In this document: piece after piece, positions 42,794-52,348 of the stretch
How the letters are laid out: each line of letters starts with the position of its first letter
How positions within the stretch are numbered: position 1 is the stretch's first letter
Source of the DNA: Marinobacter gudaonensis
GTDB lineage: Bacteria; Pseudomonadota; Gammaproteobacteria; Pseudomonadales; Oleiphilaceae
Assembly: GCF_900115175.1 (NCBI RefSeq)
Contig: NZ_FOYV01000001.1
Span: forward strand, 992,001-1,056,000
Length of the DNA: 64,000 nucleotides
Direction of reading: 5' to 3'
The notes under the pieces: generated by a model
The model's database searches: none
The model's input: the letters and a program-made list of their open reading frames with translations, nothing else
Told to the model about the DNA's origin: nothing
Program-made: the position numbers and the translations under genes

Positions 42794-43923
42794 CTCTGGC
42801 TCTTTAAAAAGGTTTTGAGACTGGTGACGATGCGGGCACATGCTTGGCCGTCGCCATAAGGATTCTGAGCTTTCGCCATGGCTTCATAAGCTTGTTGATC
42901 CGAGAGAAGCATCCTAAGCTCTGCCTCGATTCGGGCTTCATCAGTTCCAACGAGACGGACTGTTCCTGAGCTCACAGCCTCCGGTCGTTCAGTCGTGTCT
43001 CGCATAACCAGAACAGGCTTACCCAGAGAAGGCGCTTCTTCTTGTATTCCCCCGGAATCGGTGAGAACGATTGAAGAGCGGTTCATCAAATAGACGAATG
43101 GCAGATAATCCGTTGGCTCGATTAGGTGAACGTTCGACTGCCCTTTTAACAATCTGTGCACCGGCTCCAGCACGTTGGGGTTCAAATGCACTGGGTAAAG
43201 GAAGTCCACATCCGGCCTGGCTCTCGCAACTCGCAAAACCGCATTGCAAATTCGATCAAAGCCGCCACCAAAGCTCTCTCGGCGATGGCCAGTAATGAGC
43301 ACCAAACTCGCCTCATCACGCAGCATTGGAAAACGATGGGCAAGATTTGCTCTCAGCTCCGCATCAAGCGAGAGGCGCTGGGAAATATCCTGCAGGGCAT
43401 CAATCACCGTGTTGCCAGTTACAAGAATTTGCTCTGTCGGAATATTCTCAGCAAGAAGATTCTGCCTTGCTGTATTCGTGGGCGCGAAATGCAAAGTAGC
43501 CAAGGCCGCAGTGAGACGCCGGTTCGCCTCCTCAGGCCAGGGTGAGAATACGTTACCGGTTCTTAGACCGGCCTCAATGTGACCGACTGGAATGCGCTGA
43601 TAGTAAGCGGCGAGCGACGCCGCAAGGGTAGTCGTTGTATCGCCATGAACAAGTACAATATCTGGCTGATCTTCCCGAAGCACGGGATCGAGTTTAGTGA
43701 GAATAGAGGCCGTCAGGTCGGAAAGACTCTGGCCAGGCTGCATGACGTTTAAGTCGTAATCCGGTCGGATCTCAAATAAATCCAGAACTTGATCCAACAT
43801 TTCCCGGTGCTGACCCGTGACACAGACTTTTCCGTCAATGCAGTCATCCTCATAGATGGCTTGCACTAACGGCGCCATCTTGATTGCTTCCGGCCGCGTG
43901 CCGAAGACGATCAAAGCCCTCAT
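42790..43923 (-). CDS. wecB: UDP-N-acetylglucosamine 2-epimerase (non-hydrolysing)
   Basis: The 377-aa enzyme has [20 protein letters not shown] (residues 3-22), [42 protein letters not shown] (about 216-227) and [20 protein letters not shown]. It interconverts UDP-GlcNAc and UDP-ManNAc in the cytoplasm. It is first of the wecB-wecC-pseBCFGHI block. The 143-nt gap 43924-44066 between it and the WbpM-like gene upstream may hold a promoter, but I cannot pick one out. Confidence 0.96.
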   Translation of the reverse strand: MRALIVFGTRPEAIKMAPLVQAIYEDDCIDGKVCVTGQHREMLDQVLDLFEIRPDYDLNVMQPGQSLSDLTASILTKLDPVLREDQPDIVLVHGDTTTTLAASLAAYYQRIPVGHIEAGLRTGNVFSPWPEEANRRLTAALATLHFAPTNTARQNLLAENIPTEQILVTGNTVIDALQDISQRLSLDAELRANLAHRFPMLRDEASLVLITGHRRESFGGGFDRICNAVLRVARARPDVDFLYPVHLNPNVLEPVHRLLKGQSNVHLIEPTDYLPFVYLMNRSSIVLTDSGGIQEEAPSLGKPVLVMRDTTERPEAVSSGTVRLVGTDEARIEAELRMLLSDQQAYEAMAKAQNPYGDGQACARIVTSLKTFLKSQR

Positions 43924-44066
43924 TCAAGACCTCGATTTGCTCCGGCCAAATATTGGTTCCCTGAAAAATCCGTTGTAAACATTCAAGTAAATGACCGTTT
44001 CATGAAAAGGCGCGGAGTTTAGCACAGCCGTTGAGCTTTTTGCCTGCGGCTCCGGTTCTCTTTTGA

Positions 44067-46034
44067 TTAATAGAGAAACCGAACGTTACTGGGAGCGGCA
44101 CCCCTTGAGCCGGAATCAAACACTTCCCCGTCGCTTTCACACCATACCCAGTCTTCGATTCGTTCATGCGAGGAATACCCTATCGACGCATCCTTAAGGG
44201 TCTCAATGATTCGGGCGCAGTCGAAGGAGCGACTTGCAGCATCAAGGCGTGACAGAAGTTTTTCGACATCCTGCCATGACAACGCCATCTCATGCGCCAT
44301 CATAATCCGCGGATGCGGCGTACCTTGCGGATCATCGCCAATCAGCAACTCCTCGAAGAGCTTTTCTCCGGGCCGCAACCCCGTGTAGACAACCCTGACA
44401 TCCCCTTCCGGATGTTCGTCGGTCTTTTCACTGAGGCCCATCAGGCGGATCATCTTTCTGGCCAGATCGGCGATCTTGACGGGTTCCCCCATATCCAGAA
44501 CAAACACTTCCCCGCCCCGGCCCATGGCTCCGGCCTGAAGAACCAGTTGGCTGGCTTCCGGGATGGTCATGAAATAGCGGGTGATGTCTGGATGGGTCAC
44601 GGTTACCGGGCCGCCATCGCGAATCTGGTCACGGAAGAGGGGCACAACCGAGCCGGAAGAGCCCAGCACGTTGCCGAATCGCACCATGGAAAAAATGGTT
44701 TCTGTCTGGCGGCTGGACAGGCCCTGGAGGACCAGTTCGGCCAGGCGCTTGGTTGCGCCCATGACGTTGGTCGGCCGTACCGCCTTGTCGGTGGAGATCA
44801 GCACGAACCGCTCTACGCCGGCCTCAATGGCCGCCTCTGCCGCGTGCCAGGTGCCAAACAGATTGTTCTGCACGCCTTCAATCACATTGTGCTCAACGAG
44901 CGGCACGTGCTTGTAAGCGGCGGCGTGGTAAACCACTTGTACGCCGAAGGCCCGCATTACGCGCTCGCAGCGTCGATGATGGCAAACGCTGCCCAGCACC
45001 GGATAAACGCCCACACCCAGATTCTCTATCTGGTTGATGTTGCGCAGTTCTCGCTCAATGTCGTAGAGGCCGAATTCACTCTGCTCGAAGAGCACCAGGG
45101 CCTTGGGTTTGTGGCGCACGATCTGACGGCACAACTCGGAGCCGATGGAGCCGCCAGCGCCGGTTACCATAACAACCTTCTGATAGAGGCTTTCAGCCAC
45201 AATGGCGACATTGGGTTGCACGGAATCCCGCCCCAAGAGGTCTTCCACGTCCAGGTCGCGGATGTCATTAATGCGGGCCTGGCCTGCAACCAGTTCAGAC
45301 ATGGACGGAACCGTCTGTACTGGCACAGCGAGTTCCTCGAGACGCCTGATCAGGCTTTTCCGGTCTACTCGTCCGTCATCTTCCAGTGCCAGAAAGATTC
45401 TCTGGATGCCCTGTTCGCGGACGGCCCGCTGAATATGCGTGACGCCATACACCTGCATACCCGCGATCAAGGATTTGTGCTTGCTTCCGTCGAAGGAAAC
45501 AAAACCCATTGGTCGGTACTCGGTGCCTTGGATAAGAGCCGATGCAAGTTGCATGGCCTTTGGCCCGGTGCCAACAATAAGTACCCTGCCCTTCGCTTTT
45601 TCCCGAGGCCGGTTGATGAGCCCCCGAAACGCAAAACGGGTCCCGGCAACCAACATGAACACAAAAGCACCGTAGATAACTGGCACGGAACGGGGAACAA
45701 CTGCCTGGAACAGATAGCCGTAGATGATCAGTGAAATACCGGAGATTGCCACTCCGGTCATCATGACCATCAGTGCTTTCTCGCTGATATATCGGATTAC
45801 AGCCCGGTACAGTCCAAGCCGCGCGAATACGAACAGGGAGGTCAGCACGGTGCCCGCAAACACCAGCTGTTGCTTGTGGTTGGGCAGCCAGGAGTAATTT
45901 TCATACCGCAGTGCGTAGGCTGCCCATAGCGCGGCAACGATGAATATGGTGTCGGCCACGAGCGAGACGAGCCGCTTCTGAGGCCGAGGCAATTCGAACA
46001 GGCGGTGCTTAAAGAAATTGAAAATCTGGCTCAT
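44067..46034 (-). CDS. wbpM: WbpM/FlaA1-like membrane UDP-GlcNAc 4,6-dehydratase
   Basis: The 655-aa protein has about four N-terminal membrane segments (residues 20-140), a CoA-binding-like linker domain, and a C-terminal SDR domain. The latter has MVTGAGGSIGSELCRQIVRH (about 287-306) and the catalytic stretch STDKAVRPTNVMGATKRLAE. There methionine stands where soluble SDRs have tyrosine (an S-M-K triad), a known trait of WbpM-type enzymes. It makes UDP-4-keto-6-deoxy-GlcNAc for QuiNAc, FucNAc or bacillosamine-type sugars. It is preceded by the initiating sugar transferase gene (30 nt). Confidence 0.93.
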   Translation of the reverse strand: MSQIFNFFKHRLFELPRPQKRLVSLVADTIFIVAALWAAYALRYENYSWLPNHKQQLVFAGTVLTSLFVFARLGLYRAVIRYISEKALMVMMTGVAISGISLIIYGYLFQAVVPRSVPVIYGAFVFMLVAGTRFAFRGLINRPREKAKGRVLIVGTGPKAMQLASALIQGTEYRPMGFVSFDGSKHKSLIAGMQVYGVTHIQRAVREQGIQRIFLALEDDGRVDRKSLIRRLEELAVPVQTVPSMSELVAGQARINDIRDLDVEDLLGRDSVQPNVAIVAESLYQKVVMVTGAGGSIGSELCRQIVRHKPKALVLFEQSEFGLYDIERELRNINQIENLGVGVYPVLGSVCHHRRCERVMRAFGVQVVYHAAAYKHVPLVEHNVIEGVQNNLFGTWHAAEAAIEAGVERFVLISTDKAVRPTNVMGATKRLAELVLQGLSSRQTETIFSMVRFGNVLGSSGSVVPLFRDQIRDGGPVTVTHPDITRYFMTIPEASQLVLQAGAMGRGGEVFVLDMGEPVKIADLARKMIRLMGLSEKTDEHPEGDVRVVYTGLRPGEKLFEELLIGDDPQGTPHPRIMMAHEMALSWQDVEKLLSRLDAASRSFDCARIIETLKDASIGYSSHERIEDWVWCESDGEVFDSGSRGAAPSNVRFLY

Positions 46035-46063
46035 AATCCCTCATACACGGGCAAATATCCGTA

Positions 46064-46624
46064 TCAATGCATTACTCTGTCACCTGCACCCTTTCCAAGC
46101 GCGGTGAACAGGATCAACCTGAAGTATTGTCGGCAACCCAAGTCATTCAACATTTGATGATCCGTTTTGGCAAGAAGGGCCGGTGTTGACATATCAATTC
46201 CCTGGATCTGCGCCAGGCCTGTGATTCCAGGGCGCGCCTCAAACACACCGAGGCTGTCTCTCTCGGCGATCAACTCCTGCTGAATCGGCAGGCATGGGCG
46301 GGGCCCAACCAGGCTCATATCACCTTTGAGCACGTTCCAGAGCTGAGGCAACTCATCAAGCTTCGATGCTCGCAGAAAACGACCAAACGGCGTTATGGCG
46401 CCAGCATCCACCAGATGCGTGGCGACCGAGTCTGTTCCCGCCTTCATGGTGCGGAATTTGGTAAGGACAAACGGCTTTCGCTTCCGACCCACTCTTGTCT
46501 GACGGAACAGTGGGGAGCCGGTGTCGATAAAGCCGATAAAAAGCAGGATCAAAAAAGCTGGAAAGAGGACAATCAAGCCCACCAGAGACAATGTAATGTC
46601 GAAGAACCGAAGCACCGCTGCCAT
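46064..46624 (-). CDS. Initiating phosphoglycosyltransferase (PglC/WcaJ-core type)
   Basis: The 186-aa monotopic enzyme has one re-entrant N-terminal hydrophobic segment (residues 8-32). The conserved catalytic core follows: VLTKFRTMKAG (about 53-63), FLRASKLDELPQLWNVLKGD with the Asp-Glu pair, SLVGPRPCLP, and ARPGITGLAQIQGID. It transfers a phospho-sugar to undecaprenyl phosphate, starting glycan assembly. The small size (no four-TM N-terminal domain) matches PglC more than WcaJ/WbaP. It is followed by the WbpM-like dehydratase that probably supplies its sugar. Confidence 0.92.
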   Translation of the reverse strand: MAAVLRFFDITLSLVGLIVLFPAFLILLFIGFIDTGSPLFRQTRVGRKRKPFVLTKFRTMKAGTDSVATHLVDAGAITPFGRFLRASKLDELPQLWNVLKGDMSLVGPRPCLPIQQELIAERDSLGVFEARPGITGLAQIQGIDMSTPALLAKTDHQMLNDLGCRQYFRLILFTALGKGAGDRVMH

Positions 46625-46718
46625 ACACGTTGAAATCCGCCAAAAAACTTCGCGAAGTATACCAGATGAGGAGCCAGTGAAACGTTGCGTTTACGAAATT
46701 CAACCTTCATTTTGATTC

Positions 46719-47486
46719 TTAAAAATACCAATCCCCGGCAGCAACGAAATAGGGATTCAAGGGATGTTCTTTGCCATAAAGCAAGGGCGTGCCGTCCAGC
46801 TTTCTTACGTTGCCCCCGGCTGCCAGCAACACGGCATGAGCCGCCCCGGTATCCCATTCTGAGGTTGGGCCGAGCCTTGGATAAATATCCGCGTGCCCTT
46901 GGGCAATTCGGCAGAATTTAAGGGAACTGCCAGCCTGGACAAGCTGGTGCTCACCCAGTTTTTCGATAAATTCTCTCGTCTCCGCATTTAGATGATTCTT
47001 GCTGGCCACTACCCGCTTCAAACGCTTTGGTTCTGCAACCTGAATTCGGTGTGCGCGCCCAGTTCGATCCCGTAGGTAGGCACCCTCACCCTTTGCGCCC
47101 CAGAACGCCTCTTTCAAGGCAGGCGCGGTTACCACCCCCAGCACAGGCTCCCCATCCTCGATCAAAGCGATGTTGACCGTGAATTCGCCGGTTCGCTGCG
47201 TAAAATCCTTGGTGCCGTCGATGGGATCCACCAACCAGAAGCGGCTCCAGTGTTTTCGATCCTCCCAGGGAATTTCCCTGCCCTCCTCCGACAGAATGGG
47301 AATGTCTCGACTGATGCCTCGGAGACCGCGAACAATAATGTCGTGCGCTGCGGTGTCGGCGGCTGTGATGGGCGACTGATCTTCTTTGTAACTCACTTTG
47401 AAATCAGTCTGATAAATTTGCAGGACTCGCTCGCTGGCCTCATCAGCAACCTTTATGACGTCGGGGAGAATCGAGGCGAAATCCAT
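46719..47486 (-). CDS. cysQ: 3'(2'),5'-bisphosphate nucleotidase
   Basis: The 255-aa inositol-monophosphatase-fold enzyme has QSPITAADTAAHDIIVRGL, ILSEEG, the metal site WLVDPIDGTKDFTQRTGEFT (about residues 86-105) and PTSEWDTGAAHAVLLAAGG near the C-terminus. It hydrolyses PAP, a by-product of sulfate assimilation and sulfotransfer, to AMP. It is divergent from the beta-CASP gene at 47577 and may be unrelated to the glycan genes. No sulfotransferase gene is visible in the window. Confidence 0.93.
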   Translation of the reverse strand: MDFASILPDVIKVADEASERVLQIYQTDFKVSYKEDQSPITAADTAAHDIIVRGLRGISRDIPILSEEGREIPWEDRKHWSRFWLVDPIDGTKDFTQRTGEFTVNIALIEDGEPVLGVVTAPALKEAFWGAKGEGAYLRDRTGRAHRIQVAEPKRLKRVVASKNHLNAETREFIEKLGEHQLVQAGSSLKFCRIAQGHADIYPRLGPTSEWDTGAAHAVLLAAGGNVRKLDGTPLLYGKEHPLNPYFVAAGDWYF

Positions 47487-47576
47487 AAGATGCGTTTCCT
47501 GCTTCAGATCAAAACGTTATCAACTATGATAAGTCATAGTAGCATTCAGCACACGAACTGCGAGAGGAATGGCACC

Positions 47577-48938
47577 ATGTATCTTCGCTTCCTTGGCGGA
47601 ACCGGAACGGTTACCGGCTCGCGCTACCTGCTTTCCGATGACAAACATCGGCTGCTCGTAGACTGTGGCATGTATCAGGGCGTAAAGACCCTGCGGAAGC
47701 GGAACTGGGCGAAGTTTCCGGTGGATCCTGCAACGATTGATGCGGTGGTTCTGACGCACGCCCACATCGACCACTCGGGTTATCTGCCAGCGCTGGTTAA
47801 GAACGGATTCAAGGGCAGGATCTATTGCACCAAAGCAACCCATGAGTTGTGCGGGGTACTGCTGCCGGATGCCGGTTTCCTCCAGGAAGAGGACGCCAAG
47901 TATGCGTTCCGAAAAAAGTTCTCCAAGCATGAGAAACCCGAGCCTCTCTTCACCGAAAAAGACGCCCGGGAAGCACTGAAACACTTCGAGTCCCTGCATT
48001 ACCACGAGACTTTCGAGCCCGTGAAAGGCTTCCAGGTAACCTTTACACCAGCAGGACACATCCTCGGCTCGTCCTGCGTGCATGTCCACCACCGAGAAAG
48101 CGCCCGAACGGTCGTCTTCAGTGGCGATGTCGGGCGACAGAACGACATCATCATGCGGCCTCCCGAACCCCTTCAGAAAGCCGATGTACTGATATGCGAA
48201 TCCACCTACGGCGACCGGGCCCACAGTGATATAGACCCCGAGGCCGAACTGGCCAGCATCATCACGCGAACAGCCGGCCGCGGCGGCATCGTCCTTCTGC
48301 CTGCCTTTGCGGTGGGCCGCGCCCAGATGCTGCTGTATGTGATTCACAAGATCATGGGCGAAGGCAGAATCCCGAAACTGCCGGTGTTCCTCAACAGCCC
48401 CATGGCGATCAAGGCGACGGAGATCTTCTGCAAACACCACAAGGAACACAAACTCAACGCCGCGCAATGCGAACTGATCGACGACAAAACAGAGTTTGTT
48501 CGCACGGTGGAAGAATCCATCGAGCTCGATGCCGTGCGTTACCCCTGCGTGATTATTTCTGCCAGCGGCATGGCCAGTGGCGGGCGGGTACTGCACCACC
48601 TGAAAACCCTGCTACCCAACCCACGCAACAGCATCGTGTTTGCTGGCTTCCAGGCCCCCGGAACCCGTGGCGATGCGCTGGTGAATGGCGCAGAATCCGT
48701 GAAAATCCATGGCGACTACTGGCCGGTGAAGGCTGAAATCCACAATCTCGACTCCCTTTCCGCCCATGGGGATTACAATGAAATCCTTGCCTGGCTGGAG
48801 CAGGGCACCCTGAAGCCCGAGAAGGTGTATGTAACGCATGGAGAGATGGTGGCCAGCGATGTTATGCGCAAGCGTATTCGGGAAAGGTTTGGGTGGGATG
48901 TTGAGGTGCCGGAGTTGGGGGAGGAGGTAGTGGTCTAA
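47577..48938 (+). CDS. MBL-fold / beta-CASP nuclease paralogue 2
   Basis: The start is the ATG at 47577 (MYLRFLGGTGTVTGSRYLLS) with GAGAGGA upstream; the frame open from 47250 lies antisense to cysQ and is rejected. The 453-aa protein has THAHIDHSG (about residues 60-68), AGHILGSSCV, SGDVGRQNDI, ESTYGDRAH, FAVGRAQ, SASGMASGGRVLHHL (about 321-335), and NLDSLSAHGDYNE. It has the domain order of bacterial CPSF73-like RNA-processing enzymes. Its motifs parallel those of the 16503-17891 protein, but the N-terminus GGTGTVTGSR is closer to the RMMBL exonuclease consensus. Substrate is unknown. Confidence 0.88.
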   Translation: MYLRFLGGTGTVTGSRYLLSDDKHRLLVDCGMYQGVKTLRKRNWAKFPVDPATIDAVVLTHAHIDHSGYLPALVKNGFKGRIYCTKATHELCGVLLPDAGFLQEEDAKYAFRKKFSKHEKPEPLFTEKDAREALKHFESLHYHETFEPVKGFQVTFTPAGHILGSSCVHVHHRESARTVVFSGDVGRQNDIIMRPPEPLQKADVLICESTYGDRAHSDIDPEAELASIITRTAGRGGIVLLPAFAVGRAQMLLYVIHKIMGEGRIPKLPVFLNSPMAIKATEIFCKHHKEHKLNAAQCELIDDKTEFVRTVEESIELDAVRYPCVIISASGMASGGRVLHHLKTLLPNPRNSIVFAGFQAPGTRGDALVNGAESVKIHGDYWPVKAEIHNLDSLSAHGDYNEILAWLEQGTLKPEKVYVTHGEMVASDVMRKRIRERFGWDVEVPELGEEVVV

Positions 48939-48976
48939 TAAGCGAAGAGGCCCGCCTACCAATGTTCACAAAACGA

Positions 48977-50218
48977 TCAACAAGTGCTCACTTTCCGAAG
49001 CACAAGTCTCAGACCGACCTCCTTTGAAAGCCAAATCCCAAGTGCAGACAGGATAACGGCAAGAACAACTGACCAATATGGGGTTACATCTTTCAGAGTG
49101 AGAGCCAAAATAACAAAAACCAGAAATCCGAAAACGTTGGAACAGACAATAACCCGGTCCTCTGACAGAGCGTAAAGCGCATAATGTGGCATCATTCCGA
49201 ATATTGAAAAAAGAACACCAATCAAAACAAAAATAAAGAGAGGCCAATTTTCAAAATATATCGGATAAGGAAGAAAATAAAAAATCAATGGTCCCAAAGC
49301 CGAAGCACCGAAAAACATTAGCACTGAGAACATTACCGTTTGTTGCCGAAGCAAATTCAATGTTTTCCGGAATCCAGACCAACTTGAATCTTTAGACTGA
49401 GCAATCAGCTTTGGATAGAGAAAAGCAAAAACGCCAGCATCCAGGAAAGTCAACATCGCTCCGGCCATACCGATATAGAGGCTGTAAGCTCCGAGCAAAT
49501 CTTTACTATTAAATGCCTCAAAAAAATATCGATCAAAAGTTGTAACTCCTCGTAGCGCTAAAGAGGCCAATAGCAACGGTATGGCTACAACCACACCCTT
49601 TTTAATCCATCCAAAATTGAAGTTGCTTAGGGAGCCTCGCCAATTCATCGACCATAAATAAAATGCACACAAACACACACTTAAAGATGATCCAAAAACC
49701 CAAAAACTCAATACAGCTTCAAGGGTTCTAAAACCGGGAAAAATAGACATTAGTGGAATAATAAAAAGAACCCAACTTGCTTGCCGGGTGAAAGTTAATA
49801 TGCTTGAGAATACTGGCCGTCCCGCAGCAATCGCCAACCGTGAAACCTCTTGGCTTATATGTTCGAGAACAATTAGCAGGGCTACGAATCCCGAAGTCCA
49901 CCATGGGAGAAGCCCAAAATGGAAAACTAAAAGTAGAGCGGGCAGAAAGATCAAGTAAAGCGAAAGGAATAGGATACCCTCAGAAAAAAGGTATCTTGGC
50001 CAAAGTTCAATAGGTTTTCCGACAAGGAACCGCAAACTAAAAGTGTAGAAGTCTAACCCAACAAAATATAAAGAGTATATTACAGAAACCGAAATTAACC
50101 CAAATAACCCAAGCTCTGAGGGGGTTAGATATATTGACAAAAATAGTATTAAAGAAAACCGAACACCAAGCGTGAGGCCACGTATAAAAACATTAATCGC
50201 TTGGGCATTAATCCTCAT
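48977..50218 (-). CDS. Wzx-like oligosaccharide flippase
   Basis: The 413-aa protein has about 12 membrane segments. It contains FIRGLTLGVRFSLILFLSIY then LTPSELGLFGLISVS at the start and ALRGVTTFDRYFFEAFNSKD (about residues 205-224), typical of MATE/PST-superfamily polysaccharide transporters. It is expected to flip undecaprenyl-linked repeat units to the periplasm. The gene is AT-rich. No Wzy polymerase is recognisable beside it. It lies at the end of the second glycan operon (about 56.4 to 49 kb). Confidence 0.82.
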   Translation of the reverse strand: MRINAQAINVFIRGLTLGVRFSLILFLSIYLTPSELGLFGLISVSVIYSLYFVGLDFYTFSLRFLVGKPIELWPRYLFSEGILFLSLYLIFLPALLLVFHFGLLPWWTSGFVALLIVLEHISQEVSRLAIAAGRPVFSSILTFTRQASWVLFIIPLMSIFPGFRTLEAVLSFWVFGSSLSVCLCAFYLWSMNWRGSLSNFNFGWIKKGVVVAIPLLLASLALRGVTTFDRYFFEAFNSKDLLGAYSLYIGMAGAMLTFLDAGVFAFLYPKLIAQSKDSSWSGFRKTLNLLRQQTVMFSVLMFFGASALGPLIFYFLPYPIYFENWPLFIFVLIGVLFSIFGMMPHYALYALSEDRVIVCSNVFGFLVFVILALTLKDVTPYWSVVLAVILSALGIWLSKEVGLRLVLRKVSTC

Positions 50219-50272
50219 GTATCCCTCATAGCTTTCTCTGCATCGTCAGCAAACACCAACGAGATCTCCTTT

Positions 50273-51295
50273 CTAGAGATACTCAGATACCTCAACCTGT
50301 TTATAGAATCTTCTCCATGAGGAGGAGCCAGCACCATGGCTTGATTCCCAGAATCTTACATCAATTTCAGGAAAGAACGCTTTGATCAGGTGAAGGGCCG
50401 AACTTCTAAAACCAATGACCAACTTAAACATTATCCCTGAAAAAAAAGCTAGTTCACACGGAATATTATCGGGCAATATTCCATACAAATTCCCAAAATC
50501 TAATTCGCTCATATATTTATCCTGTCGACGTTCTCTGGGGTGGAACTTAAGCACCACCTTAAATCCATCTGAGAGTAATTGACGAAGCAGGAACTTCATT
50601 ATGCTTATATTCTCAGCTGTGATTACTGGAAGAATCACCAGAGCTACCCTGTTGCTCCGAGGACCTTCAGGGTTGAGGAAACCCAACTGAGAAGCTAGAC
50701 CTGACCCATTCCCCAGAACAAGCTGTTGCAAATCCTTTCCCTTGGCGACCTCAGCCGTTACCAAAGAAGGGCAAGCAGCAAACACTTTATGAATGCGAGA
50801 GTCCGCACCAATCTTTCTCTTTGGACTCCACCAGGTGCCATAGAGCAACTTTCCTAACCAAGTATCCACTTTCGATGACCGAAATTCTCCTCCGACGTCA
50901 TAGATTGCAACACCGTCCTCACCTAGCCAAATTGGTGATCCATTACGACTTACAACGTGGATTGCAAATTGATCTTCAACTGCGACATCGTTGAAGATCA
51001 GAAGACGTTCATTGCCGCTTGCGATTTGCGCACGCTTTAAAAACTTTAAGTTTGCACGCCTCCTGAGCAGCCTCGACGCTATATTTCTACAGCCTTGAGA
51101 TCCGGGCAGCACCACCAGCCGGGCCGAGATGTCACTAGCGATTCTGCGCAAGAATTCATAATCAATGTTGGCATCAGATATAAAGAAAAGCCGATTGGTC
51201 GGGTTAGGCACACAGATAAAGGCAGCCAGCAGACAGTGAAGTGGCGTGTGGCAGATGATAACAGTACCGACCTGTTCCTTAGCCTCAAATCTCAT
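50273..51295 (-). CDS. Sialyltransferase/polysialyltransferase-like protein
   Basis: The 340-aa product starts with VIICHTPLHCLLAAFICVPN (about residues 12-31), the form of the first strand in GT52/GT38 bacterial sialyl- and polysialyltransferases. IWLGEDGVAIYDVGGEF (about 130-146), FKVVLKFHPRERRQDKYMSE (the K.HPR(E) donor motif, about 243-262) and KLVIGFRSSALHLIKAFFPE follow. This suggests transfer of a nonulosonic acid. The only CMP-nonulosonate pathway in the window makes pseudaminic acid, so a Pse transferase is a testable guess. It lies 55 nt downstream in the flippase operon. Confidence 0.6.
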   Translation of the reverse strand: MRFEAKEQVGTVIICHTPLHCLLAAFICVPNPTNRLFFISDANIDYEFLRRIASDISARLVVLPGSQGCRNIASRLLRRRANLKFLKRAQIASGNERLLIFNDVAVEDQFAIHVVSRNGSPIWLGEDGVAIYDVGGEFRSSKVDTWLGKLLYGTWWSPKRKIGADSRIHKVFAACPSLVTAEVAKGKDLQQLVLGNGSGLASQLGFLNPEGPRSNRVALVILPVITAENISIMKFLLRQLLSDGFKVVLKFHPRERRQDKYMSELDFGNLYGILPDNIPCELAFFSGIMFKLVIGFRSSALHLIKAFFPEIDVRFWESSHGAGSSSWRRFYKQVEVSEYL

Positions 51296-51322
51296 TCACT
51301 TTCAGCCTTGCTTTAACACTAT

Positions 51323-52348
51323 TCATGCGCGCCCCATTGTTAATTCCCGATAAATTTCAAGATACTTTCCTACGACAACCTTTGCATTGAAAAGAGTTCT
51401 TGCTCGTGATGCCGCAGCTTTGCTCATCTCACTATGCAAGTTTGGCGTATCGGCCAGTTTCATTACAGCTGACACAAAATCCTGAATTTCGTCCTGTCTA
51501 CAAAGTTCGCCTGTGACGTCCTGCACTACGACTTCCGGCAGTGAGGAGGAATTGGAGCACACAACTGGCAAACCCGACGCCATCGCCTCCAGCACGGAAA
51601 GCGGTAACCCTTCAAGGCGCGAAGGAAATAGCAGGGCGTCAGAGTTGCGATAAAGCGCAGCAACCTCTTCTTCATTGTTGATGTAACCGAGCGCTATCAT
51701 GTTTTCAGGAATATCATCTTTTACATGAAACCAGTCCGGCGTACCCGTATATCGCAACTCAAAGCCAGCACCCAACCGACGCATGATGTGAGGCAGAAGA
51801 TCGGCCCCTTTTCGTCTGCTTAAGTTACCAACAAAAAGGAGCCGGAAGGGCCGACGTTTAAAAGCGTCATCGGAAGGAAAGAATCGGTCGGTATCCACCC
51901 AGTTCGGAATGACTTCAATCTTGGTGCTGCCGAAACATGTTCTCGCGGAATTAGCTGTATAGGCACTTACAGCCGTTATCTTTGAAGCCCTTTGGATTGC
52001 CTGCTTCTCCCGCTGGAAAACCCAAAGTCGATGATAAGCTCTCTGAGCAACCGACTTGTACGGCATGAGGTTCGAATCATGCACACAAGAATGCAGAGTT
52101 ACCAACGTTGGCAGACTCGTATCGTAGAACCGCTTGTGCAACCAGGAGTTGATATGCGTAACGGTTGCCCACTCTGGCGGCGCCGGAGCTTCAACTGTCC
52201 ATGGCAGATACTCAGCGTGAGGGGGCAGCCAGGTGATCTCGGCGCGAACACCTAAAGAACGAAGCCTTTCAACCAACGACACCGTAAATCGATCAACCCC
52301 CGTTCCGGCCCGGATGGTCGGGAACCATACCCCAACTGGTCTATTCAC
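51323..52348 (-). CDS. Glycosyltransferase family 4
   Basis: The 341-aa GT-B protein starts at GTG 52348, in a GTGA overlap with the upstream GT4 gene. It has GVWFPTIRAGTGVDRFTVSL, the second-domain start RPFRLLFVGNLSRRKGADLL (about residues 167-186), and the donor motif PSRLEGLPLSVLEAMASGLPVV (with EGLPLSVLEA, about 245). Sugar specificity is unknown. Confidence 0.9.
   Translation of the reverse strand: MNRPVGVWFPTIRAGTGVDRFTVSLVERLRSLGVRAEITWLPPHAEYLPWTVEAPAPPEWATVTHINSWLHKRFYDTSLPTLVTLHSCVHDSNLMPYKSVAQRAYHRLWVFQREKQAIQRASKITAVSAYTANSARTCFGSTKIEVIPNWVDTDRFFPSDDAFKRRPFRLLFVGNLSRRKGADLLPHIMRRLGAGFELRYTGTPDWFHVKDDIPENMIALGYINNEEEVAALYRNSDALLFPSRLEGLPLSVLEAMASGLPVVCSNSSSLPEVVVQDVTGELCRQDEIQDFVSAVMKLADTPNLHSEMSKAAASRARTLFNAKVVVGKYLEIYRELTMGRA

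Noticed and set aside
44292-45734. Long plus-strand frame (480 codons) inside the WbpM-like gene
   Set aside because: It is antisense to an intact SDR dehydratase with all motifs; long antisense frames are common in GC-rich coding DNA and no known domain is present.
46719-47486. CysQ as evidence of a sulfated surface glycan
   Set aside because: CysQ is a housekeeping PAP phosphatase and no sulfotransferase is encoded in the window.
47250-47576. N-terminal extension of the second beta-CASP gene
   Set aside because: It would run antisense through cysQ; family N-terminus and GAGAGGA ribosome site place the start at 47577.
47520-48599. 359-codon minus-strand frame opposite the second beta-CASP gene
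   Set aside because: The plus strand encodes a complete MBL/beta-CASP protein; the antisense frame has no recognisable motif.
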